Part shown: one piece after another, positions 1 through 6,686 of the stretch | Layout of the letters: every line of letters starts with the position of its first letter | How positions within the stretch are numbered: position 1 is the first letter of the stretch | Program-made: the position numbers and the translations under genes | Notes under the pieces: generated by a model | The model's input: the letters and a program-made list of their open reading frames with translations, nothing else | Databases searched by the model: none | What the model was told of the DNA's origin: nothing | Origin: Lachnospiraceae bacterium | GTDB taxonomy: Bacteria; Bacillota; Clostridia; Lachnospirales; Lachnospiraceae | Assembly: GCA_014804425.1 (NCBI GenBank) | Contig: JAAUZV010000005.1 | Span: 95,722 to 132,709, forward strand | DNA length: 36,988 nt | Reading direction: 5' to 3'

Positions 1-2
1 AA

Positions 3-155
3 CGACTGCTGGAAGCGTTAAGAGAGATTCTTAAGAATAACCATATCGATACGCTGATCGCGCTGACCGCGTCAAATGAAGAAGCACAGCGTTTTTATAA
101 GCAAGTTCCTAACTCTAAAATGCGGGATATCGGTATTTGGGTTGACATTGTATAA
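3..155 (+). CDS. GNAT-type acetyltransferase, C-terminal part (cut by window edge)
   Basis: An open frame enters from the left edge and ends at a TAA at 153-155, giving about 50 residues. The stretch around AQRFYKQV, followed by a short beta strand ending in DIGIWVDIV, resembles the last helix and strands of GNAT N-acetyltransferases, where a Tyr in a 'xxFYxxxGF'-like segment helps acetyl-CoA turnover. The acetyl-CoA binding loop lies outside the window, so the substrate cannot be judged. A second, complete GNAT gene follows about 110 bases downstream on the same strand. The family call is moderate because only the C-terminus is visible. Confidence 0.55.
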   Translation, partial: RLLEALREILKNNHIDTLIALTASNEEAQRFYKQVPNSKMRDIGIWVDIV

Positions 156-265
156 CGATCGCCGGGTCGGAGAGTCGGGTCAAGAGAGCAGGCAAACGAT
201 GAGTATGTTTTTGAATGAGAGGATATATGTGTAGTGCCAAGTCCCGGTTTGCGGAGGAAATTTGA

Positions 266-718
266 ATGGATTTTAAGAGAACGGACGGTAAGAATCAGGA
301 TTTTATAGAGAATTGCAGACTTCTGGACATGGATTTGGACAGGCGTGTCGGGAAAGTGGTAAAGAGAGAGAAGTATCAGAAATATAATCAACTGGATGAA
401 ATACGGCAAGCGATTGTTGTTTACGAAAATCATAAGGCAATCGGCGGCGGTGCGATCAGAAGATATGATGATGAAAACGTGGAATTAAAGAGGGTGTTTA
501 TCCATCCGGAATATCAGGGACGGGGTATCGGAAGCAAATTGGTTTCCATGCTGATCGAATGGGCCGTGGAATTGGGATACCAAAGAATGATTCTGGAAAC
601 GGGGGAGCTGCTGGCGGAATCCTGTGCGGTATATAGAAAGCTGGGCTTTGCAGTCATTCCCAATTACGGTCCTTATGTGAATATGCCGGAATCATTGTGT
701 ATGGCAAAGAATCTATGA
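266..718 (+). CDS. GNAT family N-acetyltransferase
   Basis: This 150-residue protein has the size of a single-domain GNAT enzyme, which moves an acetyl group from acetyl-CoA to an amine. Motif A is clear around residues 76-90 ([14 protein letters not shown]), with the Q/RxxGxG/A pyrophosphate-binding loop. The C-terminal part has the usual Y-R-K-L-G-F segment ([12 protein letters not shown]). The ATG is preceded by a GGAGG at 254-258, which supports this start. The N-terminal 25 residues are charged and not conserved in the core fold. The gene stands alone between gene debris. The substrate is unknown; small-molecule or antibiotic acetylation is possible but not shown by the sequence. Confidence 0.85.
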   Translation: MDFKRTDGKNQDFIENCRLLDMDLDRRVGKVVKREKYQKYNQLDEIRQAIVVYENHKAIGGGAIRRYDDENVELKRVFIHPEYQGRGIGSKLVSMLIEWAVELGYQRMILETGELLAESCAVYRKLGFAVIPNYGPYVNMPESLCMAKNL

Positions 719-742
719 AGCAGGCGAAAATGATTTTATTCC

Positions 743-866
743 CGCGAGCAATGAGCCAAGCGGCCGTGCTTGCACGGACAGTTGGAGAATGCCGCGAGGG
801 TCAAATACCCCGCCCCTTGGGGCGTTTCAAGTTTGATGCCCCGTCGCTTGCGGCGGGTATTTGACT
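743..866 (+). repeat. Dispersed palindromic (REP/MITE-like) element
   Basis: The stretch is built of nested inverted repeats. CCGTGC (764-769) pairs with GCACGG (772-777), CGCCCC (811-816) pairs with GGGGCG (819-824), and an outer pair GTCAAATACC at 800-809 matches GGTATTTGAC near 856-865. It is GC-rich compared with the flanks and carries no sensible reading frame. It resembles the palindromic intergenic repeats common in Lachnospiraceae genomes, from memory and not from a search. It abuts, and probably interrupts, the gene remnant that starts at 865. Confidence 0.6.
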
Positions 867-1071
867 ATTTGACGATACAGAGAGTAAGATTGGAAAACTT
901 GTGTTTTGTGGAGATGTGCAAAATCAGGAATATGATAGTTGGTTTATGCAGCCGAAACCGATAACGCCTATTTATAATGATAAAGAGGAATTGGAGGATA
1001 TGGCTGTGTATGATGAATCAATGGGGTGTCCAGCCATGAAATATGAGCACGGAATATCTGCTGATGAATGA
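865..1071 (+). pseudogene. Unidentified gene remnant
   Basis: An uninterrupted frame of about 68 codons begins just after a stop within the palindromic element and ends in TGA at 1069-1071. It has no good start codon or ribosome binding site at its 5' end. The translation is rich in acidic and aromatic residues (for example GKLVFCGDVQNQEYDSWFM) and reads like real protein, which suggests the 3' part of a gene whose front was lost or displaced by the adjacent repeat. I do not recognise the family; a mobile-element accessory protein is possible given the other debris nearby. The 86 bases after it hold no clear gene. Confidence 0.35.
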
Positions 1072-1157
1072 AAACAAGTATATACTGCAAAGTTTGAAAA
1101 GAATATGACACGTTGGTAAATTCAATTTGAGAACGGATATTTGAAGGGGGGTGCAAT

Positions 1158-1505
1158 ATGGATACTTACGATGATGATTTTTGGAATGCATTAGATGAAT
1201 TGGTAAATAATACTGAAATCATAATAGATAGACCGAAAGGAACATCACACCCTAAATATCCTGATTTTATTTACCGTCTTGACTATGGATATTTGAAAGA
1301 TACGTCATCTATGGATGGATCAGGAATAGACGTATGGGTAGGAAGCAGCGAAAAGAAGGCTGATGCGGTAATGTGCATTGTCGATTTGATGAAAAAAGAT
1401 TCTGAAATAAAAATATTGATTGGATGTACAGAAGCAGAAAAGTCGATCGTATATGAAACTCATAATGAAACGCAATTCATGAAAGGCATATTAATACGCC
1501 GATAA
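1158..1505 (+). CDS. Inorganic pyrophosphatase-like protein (short form)
   Basis: The 115-residue product shows the family I pyrophosphatase pattern in reduced form. DRPKGTSHPKYPD (about 24-36) matches the region that grips substrate, YRLDYGYL (39-46) matches the conserved YPxDYGY strand, and MDGSGIDVWVG (52-62) stands where the D-x-D-P-x-D metal-binding signature would be. The enzyme family hydrolyses pyrophosphate to two phosphates. Here the first Asp pair is reduced to D-G-S-G-I-D and the protein is much shorter than the usual 160-180 residues, so activity may be altered or lost. A strong GGGGGG-containing ribosome binding site lies 7-13 bases before the ATG. Confidence 0.6.
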   Translation: MDTYDDDFWNALDELVNNTEIIIDRPKGTSHPKYPDFIYRLDYGYLKDTSSMDGSGIDVWVGSSEKKADAVMCIVDLMKKDSEIKILIGCTEAEKSIVYETHNETQFMKGILIRR

Positions 1506-1516
1506 TTTCCAACTAG

Positions 1517-1654
1517 GGATATTCCAAAGACTATGTAAAGGCATTTTCCGCAGTATTACAGCAGTCATTCCGCTTTGTGGTGTTTCCGAAACAGTACATT
1601 ACGTTCAATCCCATGCAGTATGTGGTCATGAGGCAGAAAATCAAGGAAAGTTAA
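1517..1654 (+). pseudogene. Tyrosine recombinase (integrase) fragment
   Basis: A 45-codon frame without its own start ends at TAA 1652-1654. The piece YVKAFSAVLQQSFRFVVFP, followed by an NPMQYVVM-type ending, looks like the helical core-binding (SAM-like) domain that precedes the catalytic domain in phage and ICE tyrosine recombinases, where an '...YAVxPxxYIxxNPM...' pattern is common. The catalytic R-H-R-Y part is absent, so it cannot work. It marks past insertion or excision of a mobile element in this region. The identification is by motif memory and is moderate. Confidence 0.45.
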
Positions 1655-1708
1655 GACAGTTAGTAGATAAACTGACAAGGAATTTATATAAGGCAAGGAG
1701 AAATATAT

Positions 1709-2200
1709 ATGGCAAAGATAATAGCAATCTGTGGGAAAATATGTTGCGGAAAAACCTATTACGCCAATCTAATAAAAGAAAAAGAGAAAGCGGTTATTTT
1801 ATCATGCGATGAATTAACAAAGGATTTGTTTGATAATGATTTGGGTGAGAAACATGACGAAATGGCATTAAGAATTTGGAGCTATTTTAAGAAAAAATCG
1901 GTGGAATTGGTAAACATAGGTTGTACTGTAATTTTAGATTGGGGGTTTTGGAGCTTAGGAAATAGAAGAAGCTTAACCGAGTTTTGCCGCTCTCAGAATG
2001 TTCATTGTGAATGGCATTACATTGATGTTAATGACCAAACATGGAATAAAAACATTGAAGAACGAAACTGTAGGGTATTAAAAGGCGAAGGTGGTTCAGA
2101 TTATTATCTGGATGAAGGTCTTATGGGAAAATTATTGTCCATGTGGGAGGCACCTTCTAAAGAGGAAATAGATGTTTGGTATACCTTAGAAAGAAAATAG
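1709..2200 (+). CDS. P-loop kinase-like ATP-binding protein (AAA_33 / zeta-toxin-like fold)
   Basis: The 163-residue protein opens with a Walker A loop GKICCGKT (residues 9-16) after a short beta strand, the layout of small nucleoside or sugar kinases, chloramphenicol phosphotransferases and zeta-type proteins. A later strand VILDWGFW (about 74-81) could supply the Walker B-like Asp, and R/K-rich helices (EERNCRVLKGEG) could form the lid. Such enzymes phosphorylate small molecules with ATP; the substrate here is unknown. The ribosome binding site AAGGAG sits 9-14 bases before the ATG. The remnant integrase immediately upstream suggests it arrived as cargo. Confidence 0.7.
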   Translation: MAKIIAICGKICCGKTYYANLIKEKEKAVILSCDELTKDLFDNDLGEKHDEMALRIWSYFKKKSVELVNIGCTVILDWGFWSLGNRRSLTEFCRSQNVHCEWHYIDVNDQTWNKNIEERNCRVLKGEGGSDYYLDEGLMGKLLSMWEAPSKEEIDVWYTLERK

Positions 2201-2267
2201 GATTGCTGTATAGAGAACAGCAACTTCCAGATTGCCGGGAAGTGGAAGATATTTGAAGGGTGGTGAG

Positions 2268-2342
2268 ATGAGGATATATGCGTATTTGAAGGAACAACAA
2301 AGAGGATTGCAGACAGATCGTATAAGGAGGATTTCAAAATGA
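2268..2342 (+). CDS. Possible 24-residue ORF coupled to the next gene
   Basis: A short frame begins with ATG at 2268 behind a GGTGGTGAG-like ribosome binding site and ends in a TGA that overlaps the ATG of the next gene (ATGA, 2339-2342). It would encode a basic 24-residue peptide. The ATGA overlap is typical of translational coupling, but the frame also contains the AAGGAGG that serves the downstream gene, so it may be only a remnant. There is no family recognition and low confidence that it is a functional gene. Confidence 0.25.
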   Translation: MRIYAYLKEQQRGLQTDRIRRISK

Positions 2343-2701
2343 GTATGGACTTAAATTTTTGGAAATACAAAGAAGGAGCGGCACACGATGACAACAGAGT
2401 TTATGAATCGGCGTGTTGTGATGGCAGGATCGTGGAAGGGCTCGAAAGCCTTCCAATCGAGGATATTTTAAAAAAGGTTGCCTCTGTTTTTTCCGATTGG
2501 ACCGCTTTAGATAAAAATCATTATGAGAAAGAGGGCAGGGGGGCATTTGAGATTTTTACGACTTCGCAAATTGTGAGATTTGACTGTTATGGTATGCCAG
2601 AAGAGGATAAGAATGCGCTTATGGATATTTTGATTGATTACGGCTGTCCTCTCTATGACTCACAGATAGCAACAAGGTTTGATGCATGGACAGACCGATA
2701 G
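2339..2701 (+). CDS. Small conserved-looking hypothetical protein (possible immunity-type protein)
   Basis: The 120-residue, acidic, soluble protein has no signal peptide or membrane segment. It starts with an aromatic strand (DLNFWKYKEG), has two amphipathic helices (IEDILKKVASVFSDW; EEDKNALMDILIDYG) around a strand pair (FEIFTTSQIVRFDCYG), and ends with a short strand and TRFDAW. The compact alpha/beta make-up and its place among other small singletons resemble immunity proteins of polymorphic toxin systems, but I see no matching toxin, so this is only a suggestion. AAGGAGG at 2324-2330 supports the start. Its last 36 bases recur at 5013-5048. Confidence 0.55.
   Translation: MSMDLNFWKYKEGAAHDDNRVYESACCDGRIVEGLESLPIEDILKKVASVFSDWTALDKNHYEKEGRGAFEIFTTSQIVRFDCYGMPEEDKNALMDILIDYGCPLYDSQIATRFDAWTDR
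2665..2700 (+). repeat. 36-bp direct repeat, copy 1 (3' end of the 120-residue gene)
   Basis: Thirty-four of 36 bases here match 5013-5048. This copy is inside the intact coding sequence, covering the codons for its last residues, so it is the probable source. The second copy forms a scar behind a truncated metallo-beta-lactamase-fold gene. Confidence 0.8.
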
Positions 2702-2709
2702 GAGGTAAA

Positions 2710-3108
2710 ATGACAGAACAGGAATTTAAGGCAAAGGCAACGGAATTGATTAAATTGATGGTAGATACGATTGCGAATAAAGATTATACAAAACTTGTAT
2801 TCAGCATTCCGCCGAAACCTTCATGGGCTTCCTTTAATGATGCAGAACAAACGCCAGAAAATGATTGTTTGGGATTTGGACAATGGTTGGATGAGCAATT
2901 GGCCATGTGGGAGGAAGATGAAGATAAAAAATTTGTCGTAGACCATTTTAATGAGTCTTGTTTAGATGAAATAGAACTTGAAGAGGATAACACTTCTTTT
3001 GTAACTTATAATCCGACAAGTTTTGGAGAACGATTGGATTTTTGGTTTGAGATAGATTTTGAGGTAAAAGATGAACAGATAACAGCAATATTTGATGTGA
3101 ATATATAG
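2710..3108 (+). CDS. Hypothetical acidic protein, 132 residues
   Basis: I start this gene at ATG 2710, 5 bases after a GGAGGT at 2701-2706, instead of at the in-frame ATG at 2686 that overlaps the preceding gene. The product begins MTEQEFKAKATELI and is strongly acidic. An N-terminal helix is followed by a segment with PPKPSW, a WLDEQLAMWEEDEDK helix, and C-terminal strands (FWFEIDFEVKDEQITAIFDVN) that look like a beta sheet edge. There is no signal peptide, membrane segment or catalytic motif. It follows the previous gene by 8 bases and is probably cotranscribed with it. The function is unknown; a DUF-type immunity or stress protein is conceivable. Confidence 0.6.
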   Translation: MTEQEFKAKATELIKLMVDTIANKDYTKLVFSIPPKPSWASFNDAEQTPENDCLGFGQWLDEQLAMWEEDEDKKFVVDHFNESCLDEIELEEDNTSFVTYNPTSFGERLDFWFEIDFEVKDEQITAIFDVNI

Positions 3109-3224
3109 GACGTTAACGCTGTTCTGTTAGGGAGACATACTGAGCATTTAGGAAAAACGAAGTGTTTTTTCTCTGCCATATTTGCAGCGCCAAGGCAGAA
3201 GAAGGATATGAAAAACGGAATATG

Positions 3225-3283
3225 GTTTACCTTTAGGTGGCGATTATCTTGACAGACGATCAGCTGCCTTTTTTATTTCAGCA
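3225..3283 (+). repeat. 59-bp repeat, copy A, with terminator hairpin (topB-leader type)
   Basis: The segment matches 9899-9957 at roughly 85 percent over the same length. It contains a stem GGTGGC (3236-3241) / GCTGCC (3263-3268), extended inward by GATT/GATC, followed by six T. The other copy has GGTAGC/GCTACC, so base changes on the two sides keep the pairing; this argues for selection on the hairpin. In the other copy the element lies directly before a topoisomerase III start. Here the topoisomerase is missing. Confidence 0.75.
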
Positions 3284-3297
3284 GAGGGGGAGGAAGT

Positions 3298-3365
3298 TTA
3301 AAAGAGTAAGTAAATCAGTTTACCCATCCCCGTATGTTTTGTGTTATACTGTTTTATATGATTTT
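3298..3365 (+). repeat. 68-bp repeat, copy A: end of a lost DUF4143 ATPase gene plus promoter-like sequence
   Basis: The segment differs from 12832-12899 at about 8 of 68 positions. In the other copy it begins with the last codons and stop (TTA AAA GAG TAA) of the AAA/DUF4143 gene. Here the same codons and stop (3298-3309) have no gene in front. The downstream part includes TGTTATACT (3343-3351), an extended -10 type sequence, that could drive the ABC genes starting at 3389. No convincing -35 box lies at the right distance. Confidence 0.75.
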
Positions 3366-3388
3366 GAAACAGAAAGAGGAAGCGCTCC

Positions 3389-4228
3389 ATGGTCACCCTG
3401 AACAACATCGGAAAAGAATACAATAAAAAAATAGTATTACATGACATCAGCATGATCATTGAGCATGGACAGTCCATTGCCTTTATCGGACATAACGGAT
3501 GCGGGAAAAGTACCTTGTTAAGAATTATCGCAGGTTTGGTACAACCAACAAAAGGAAATGTGAATTATGAGCGGTCATTCCAGTTTCATTATGTACCGGA
3601 ACATTTTCCGCAAATGCAGTTAACTGCAGAAAGCTATTTATTCAGTCAGGGAAAAATGGAGGGAATCGAGGAGAAAGAATTAAAAAAACGAATTCAAAGC
3701 TTATCGCAAGATTTCTTTTTTCAATCCATGCTGAAAACGCCCATGAAGCGCCTGTCAAAAGGAAGTCTGCAAAAAGTTGGCGTGATACAGGCGCTGCTTA
3801 GGGACCCGGACATATTGTTGCTGGACGAACCGCTTTCCGGCCAGGATATTGCATCGCAACAGGTGTTTATTGACAAGATGAATGTGTTGCGAAAAAATGG
3901 AGTTGTGATTCTGATGTCCTGTCATGAACCGTATCTGATTGATGCAATTTCAGACTGTGTGTATCAGTTGGATGATGGAGTATTAACGCCGGTGAACCAA
4001 CGCAGTGTAAAAGAAAAAACGTGGTATGTTTTAAAATTTACAAATGGAGATCAGTGTTCTGTACCGGAACGATGGAAAGGACATTTGCAGTATGTAGAAA
4101 ATGGATGTATCCTTCGTGTAGAAGAGAAAGATTGTAATATCGTGAGTATGGATATGTTACAGGCAGGATGGAACTTGAGAGGCATGATGAATGAAAGCGA
4201 TATGGGAAACGATCAGGTATCAATATAA
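3389..4228 (+). CDS. ABC transporter ATP-binding protein
   Basis: The 279-residue nucleotide-binding subunit has Walker A GHNGCGKST (34-42), a signature LSKGS (122-126), Walker B DILLLDEP (141-148) with catalytic Glu147, and a switch His in SCHEP. The Q-loop region is atypical (FQFHYVPE), as in small ABC-2 type exporters. The C-terminal 80 residues form an extra domain after the ATPase core. It is followed by a membrane gene that overlaps its end by 38 bases, so the two are a transporter pair. The cargo is unknown; ABC-2 pairs often move lipids, peptides or antibiotics. An extended -10 sequence lies about 40 bases upstream in the 68-bp repeat. Confidence 0.85.
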   Translation: MVTLNNIGKEYNKKIVLHDISMIIEHGQSIAFIGHNGCGKSTLLRIIAGLVQPTKGNVNYERSFQFHYVPEHFPQMQLTAESYLFSQGKMEGIEEKELKKRIQSLSQDFFFQSMLKTPMKRLSKGSLQKVGVIQALLRDPDILLLDEPLSGQDIASQQVFIDKMNVLRKNGVVILMSCHEPYLIDAISDCVYQLDDGVLTPVNQRSVKEKTWYVLKFTNGDQCSVPERWKGHLQYVENGCILRVEEKDCNIVSMDMLQAGWNLRGMMNESDMGNDQVSI

Positions 4229-4919
4229 ACAATATATGATTTCTGCAAAATGGGTAATGCCATTCATAGTGCTGTTAGGGACCCTGAGTATGATGTATAG
4301 TATCGCGCCGGTTGAGATTGTGAGCAGTTTTTCGATGACAGGAATATTTCTTTTTGTTATTATGATGTGGATTGGAAGGACAATGCAAGGAGTGGAACCG
4401 GAAGTGTCGGAGCAGGTGATGATATTGAGATTAAAAAGTCATCGAAAATATTACCTGTGTCATATCATATTTATGTTGTGTATTTGTGCCGTGGTTACCG
4501 GGGTATCTATTGTGGTTCCGGTTTTCATACATATATGGAGTGGAAATGCGCTATTATCACGTCAATTCATTTGGTCGGATTTTGTTGGGGGCGGACTGCT
4601 CATGTTTACATGTTCGTTTGTTGGCGGGATGGCAGGAGAATTGTTTCATATACGGATCATGAAAAACAGTACAGTGGGAACGGGATTGACATTTTTTATT
4701 GCGTTGTTGGCAGTTTGCCGAAACGGTGTGATTGCGGAATTTGCCGCTATGAAGTATATTCTCTGGGTAATACCGCCAATTTCAGACGTGGTAAGTTGGT
4801 TTACCAATGAAAGCTATTTTAATATGGGAGAAGTGGTGAGAGGTTTGATTCTTCTTTTGGTATACGGGGTAGTAATGGCTGTTATGAAGGTGGAATTGTT
4901 GAGGAGAGTGAAGTTTTGA
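4191..4919 (+). CDS. ABC transporter membrane subunit (ABC-2 type)
   Basis: The 242-residue, very hydrophobic protein has about six membrane segments: WVMPFIVLLGTLSMMYSI near residue 21, IFLFVIMMWIG near 52, CHIIFMLCICAVVTGVSIVV near 90, a GGGLLMFTCSFVGG stretch near 134, TFFIALLAVC near 167, and a C-terminal GLILLLVYGVVMAVM. There is no ATPase motif. The ATG at 4191 lies inside the ATPase gene in another frame, and the long overlap implies translational coupling. It is the permease partner of the upstream ATPase. Nothing in the sequence identifies the transported substrate. Confidence 0.8.
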   Translation: MKAIWETIRYQYKQYMISAKWVMPFIVLLGTLSMMYSIAPVEIVSSFSMTGIFLFVIMMWIGRTMQGVEPEVSEQVMILRLKSHRKYYLCHIIFMLCICAVVTGVSIVVPVFIHIWSGNALLSRQFIWSDFVGGGLLMFTCSFVGGMAGELFHIRIMKNSTVGTGLTFFIALLAVCRNGVIAEFAAMKYILWVIPPISDVVSWFTNESYFNMGEVVRGLILLLVYGVVMAVMKVELLRRVKF

Positions 4920-4927
4920 TAGAGCAA

Positions 4928-5017
4928 ATGCAACTATATACATACGAAAAAATAAGTGATCACATCTGGCAAATCGCCGAAGACGATGGGGTATACTGTA
5001 CCCTTATTAAGGGATAG
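4928..5017 (+). pseudogene. N-terminal fragment of a metallo-beta-lactamase-fold hydrolase
   Basis: A 29-residue frame (MQLYTYEKISDHIWQIAED, then a VYCTLIKG strand) matches the usual opening beta strands of MBL-fold hydrolases, which precede the HxHxDH metal site. The frame stops at TAG 5015-5017 just where a 36-bp repeat begins (5013). The metal-binding part is absent, so the gene is dead. The junction shows a recombination that replaced most of the gene. Confidence 0.5.
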
Positions 5018-5048
5018 CAACAAGGTTTGATTCATGGACAGACAGATA
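5013..5048 (+). repeat. 36-bp direct repeat, copy 2 (scar)
   Basis: It matches 2665-2700 at 34 of 36 bases. Here the segment is not part of a gene; it follows the truncated MBL-fold frame directly and supplies its stop codon. It lies 35 bases before the methyltransferase gene. Confidence 0.8.
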
Positions 5049-5082
5049 ACAAGAATAGAGATTACAAGGGAGAACGCACAGG

Positions 5083-5853
5083 ATGTCGCAATGGGATTCA
5101 GAACAATATCTGAAATTTAAGAAGCAGAGAACGCAGCCCGCGATTGATTTGGTAAAAAGAATTACGATTGAGCAGCCCGGAAAGATACTTGATATCGGGT
5201 GTGGTCCGGGTAATAGTACATTTGTGTTAAAGAAGGCATTTCCGCAAGCATATCTGTTGGGCGTGGACAATTCGGAGAATATGATAAAAACTGCGAAAGA
5301 ATCTTATCCTGATATGAATTTTCAGCTATGTGATGTGACAACCGGAATGGATGGCCTTGATGAGTATGATGTTATTTTTTCCAACGCCTGTTTGCAGTGG
5401 GTTCCAAATCATGAAAAATTGATACCGATGCTATTTCACAAACTGAATCAAAATGGGGTATTGGCAGTACAAATACCGATGAATGATCAGGAACCCTTAT
5501 TTAGGGTCATGGATGAAATTCTATCTGCGCCGAAGTGGGGGTTTTCTTCCATGAACATAGAAACAAACAAAATTCTGTTACCGGAGGAATATTTTGATAT
5601 TCTTTCTTCCTGCACCGATCATTTTGATCTGTGGGAAACGGTATATTATCACAACATGCCCTCGGTTGAAGCAATGGTAGAATGGGTAAAAGGGACGAGA
5701 TTAAGACCATACCTTCATGCGCTGGATCAAATAAAAGCCGAGAGTTTGCTAAAAGAGATTACGATGCGCACGGCAAAGGCTTATCATAAACAGAAAAACG
5801 GGGAAATCCTATTCAAATTCAGAAGATTTTTCTTTGTCGCAAGCAAGATATAG
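5083..5853 (+). CDS. tam: SAM-dependent methyltransferase, trans-aconitate 2-methyltransferase-like
   Basis: The 256-residue protein begins with WDSEQYLKFKKQRTQPA, the typical WxxxxYxxFxxxRxxPA opening of Tam enzymes. These methylate trans-aconitate, an inhibitor that forms from the citrate-cycle intermediate cis-aconitate. The SAM-binding motif I is ILDIGCGPGNS (35-45), the acidic residue after strand 2 is Asp62 (GVDNSENM), and motif II/post-I (YDVIFSNACLQWVPNH) carries the family's NAxLQW pattern. The C-terminal region (about 185-240) is the expected cap. The ribosome binding site is a weak AAGGGAGA about 13 bases upstream. The cytoplasmic enzyme stands alone as cargo; the exact substrate is inferred from the family. 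Confidence 0.8.
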   Translation: MSQWDSEQYLKFKKQRTQPAIDLVKRITIEQPGKILDIGCGPGNSTFVLKKAFPQAYLLGVDNSENMIKTAKESYPDMNFQLCDVTTGMDGLDEYDVIFSNACLQWVPNHEKLIPMLFHKLNQNGVLAVQIPMNDQEPLFRVMDEILSAPKWGFSSMNIETNKILLPEEYFDILSSCTDHFDLWETVYYHNMPSVEAMVEWVKGTRLRPYLHALDQIKAESLLKEITMRTAKAYHKQKNGEILFKFRRFFFVASKI

Positions 5854-5966
5854 AAAACCCCTTTTCGCGTATGAGAACGATATGGATGATATATGGCACT
5901 ATTTGAAGGCTTTCGGCTGGTCGGGATGCAGGCGATAGGGCAAAATCGGAATGTAAGGAGATCGCG

Positions 5967-6437
5967 ATGAGAAGAAACGATCGGGAAGTAACGGATTTGA
6001 TGAAAATCGAAAACATCATAAGTCGGTGCACCTGCTGCAGAATTGGCTTTCATGATGATGGAGAAGTATATATTGTCCCGCTAAGCTTTGGATATGAGGC
6101 AAAGGGTGATACTTATATTTTTTATTTTCATGGTGCAAAAGAGGGACGAAAGATTGATTTGATCAAAAAAAATCCCATGGTAGGATTTGAAATGGATACG
6201 AATTATGCTCTAAACGAAGCGGATCTCGCCTGCGGTCATTCTGCACGCTTTCAGAGCATCATTGGCAATGGGGTTGTCAGCATCGTATCAGAAATCGAGG
6301 AAAAGAAGCTGGGACTTTCCCTGCTCATGGAACATCATACAGGGAAACAGAACTGGGATTTTGATGAGAAGATGGTGAATGCAGCTGCGGTATTTAAATT
6401 GGAGGTCACAAAAATGAGCTGCAAAGAGCATGAATAG
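5967..6437 (+). CDS. Pyridoxamine 5'-phosphate oxidase-family flavoprotein (NimA-like)
   Basis: The 156-residue protein has the split-barrel flavin-binding pattern of the NimA group. It shows an N-terminal REVTD helix, the ISRCTCCRIGFHDDGEVYIV strand pair (18-37), PLSFGYE, the IFYFHGAKEGRKIDLIKKNP segment (51-70), and VGFEMD (72-77). NimA relatives bind FMN, and some reduce 5-nitroimidazole drugs to harmless amines, but most clostridial members have no known substrate. AAGGAGAT lies 9 bases before the ATG. The gene ends 4 bases before a 31-bp repeat also found after the sugar acetyltransferase at 13718. Confidence 0.8.
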   Translation: MRRNDREVTDLMKIENIISRCTCCRIGFHDDGEVYIVPLSFGYEAKGDTYIFYFHGAKEGRKIDLIKKNPMVGFEMDTNYALNEADLACGHSARFQSIIGNGVVSIVSEIEEKKLGLSLLMEHHTGKQNWDFDEKMVNAAAVFKLEVTKMSCKEHE

Positions 6438-6441
6438 TACC

Positions 6442-6472
6442 ATTCTCATTTACAGAGTAATAAAGCAGACTG
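6442..6472 (+). repeat. 31-bp direct repeat, copy 1
   Basis: Twenty-eight of 31 bases match 13719-13749. Both copies begin immediately after a stop codon region of a cargo gene (6437 and 13718). It shows no strong internal dyad and no T-run, so it does not look like a terminator. It is probably a homology scar. Confidence 0.7.
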
Positions 6473-6686
6473 AATTCAGGATTTGTCTAACAGATGTTGG
6501 ATAGTGCGTAGGGGTGACAAACAAATAAAAAGGGACTTCCTCAATCTTTAATGGAATTATGTGGGCGCATATGATAAAATAATGAGTTGAATAATTAAAC
6601 AAATCGGGAGTTGACGAGGATAATATTTGATATTAATAAGCCTGTAGCTCTTTGGTCACAAAATAAAGAATTGGAAAGTATATAAA

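Noticed and set aside
770..964. Open frame of 64 codons on the plus strand
   Set aside because: It runs through the palindromic element and an unrelated remnant in a different frame, has no ribosome binding site, and its translation is not protein-like.
1137..2265. Possible integron attC-like sites between the small cargo genes (GATATTTGAAGGG motif at 1137 and 2246)
   Set aside because: The shared motif is short, overlaps ribosome binding sites, lacks the attC fold with paired R and L boxes, and there is no IntI gene.
2686..2709. Upstream start for the 132-residue acidic protein
   Set aside because: The ATG at 2710 has GGAGGT at the right distance; the earlier ATG overlaps the previous gene and has none.
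4367..4810. 147-codon plus-strand frame inside the permease gene
   Set aside because: It is a shadow frame; the permease frame has clear membrane segments and coupled start.
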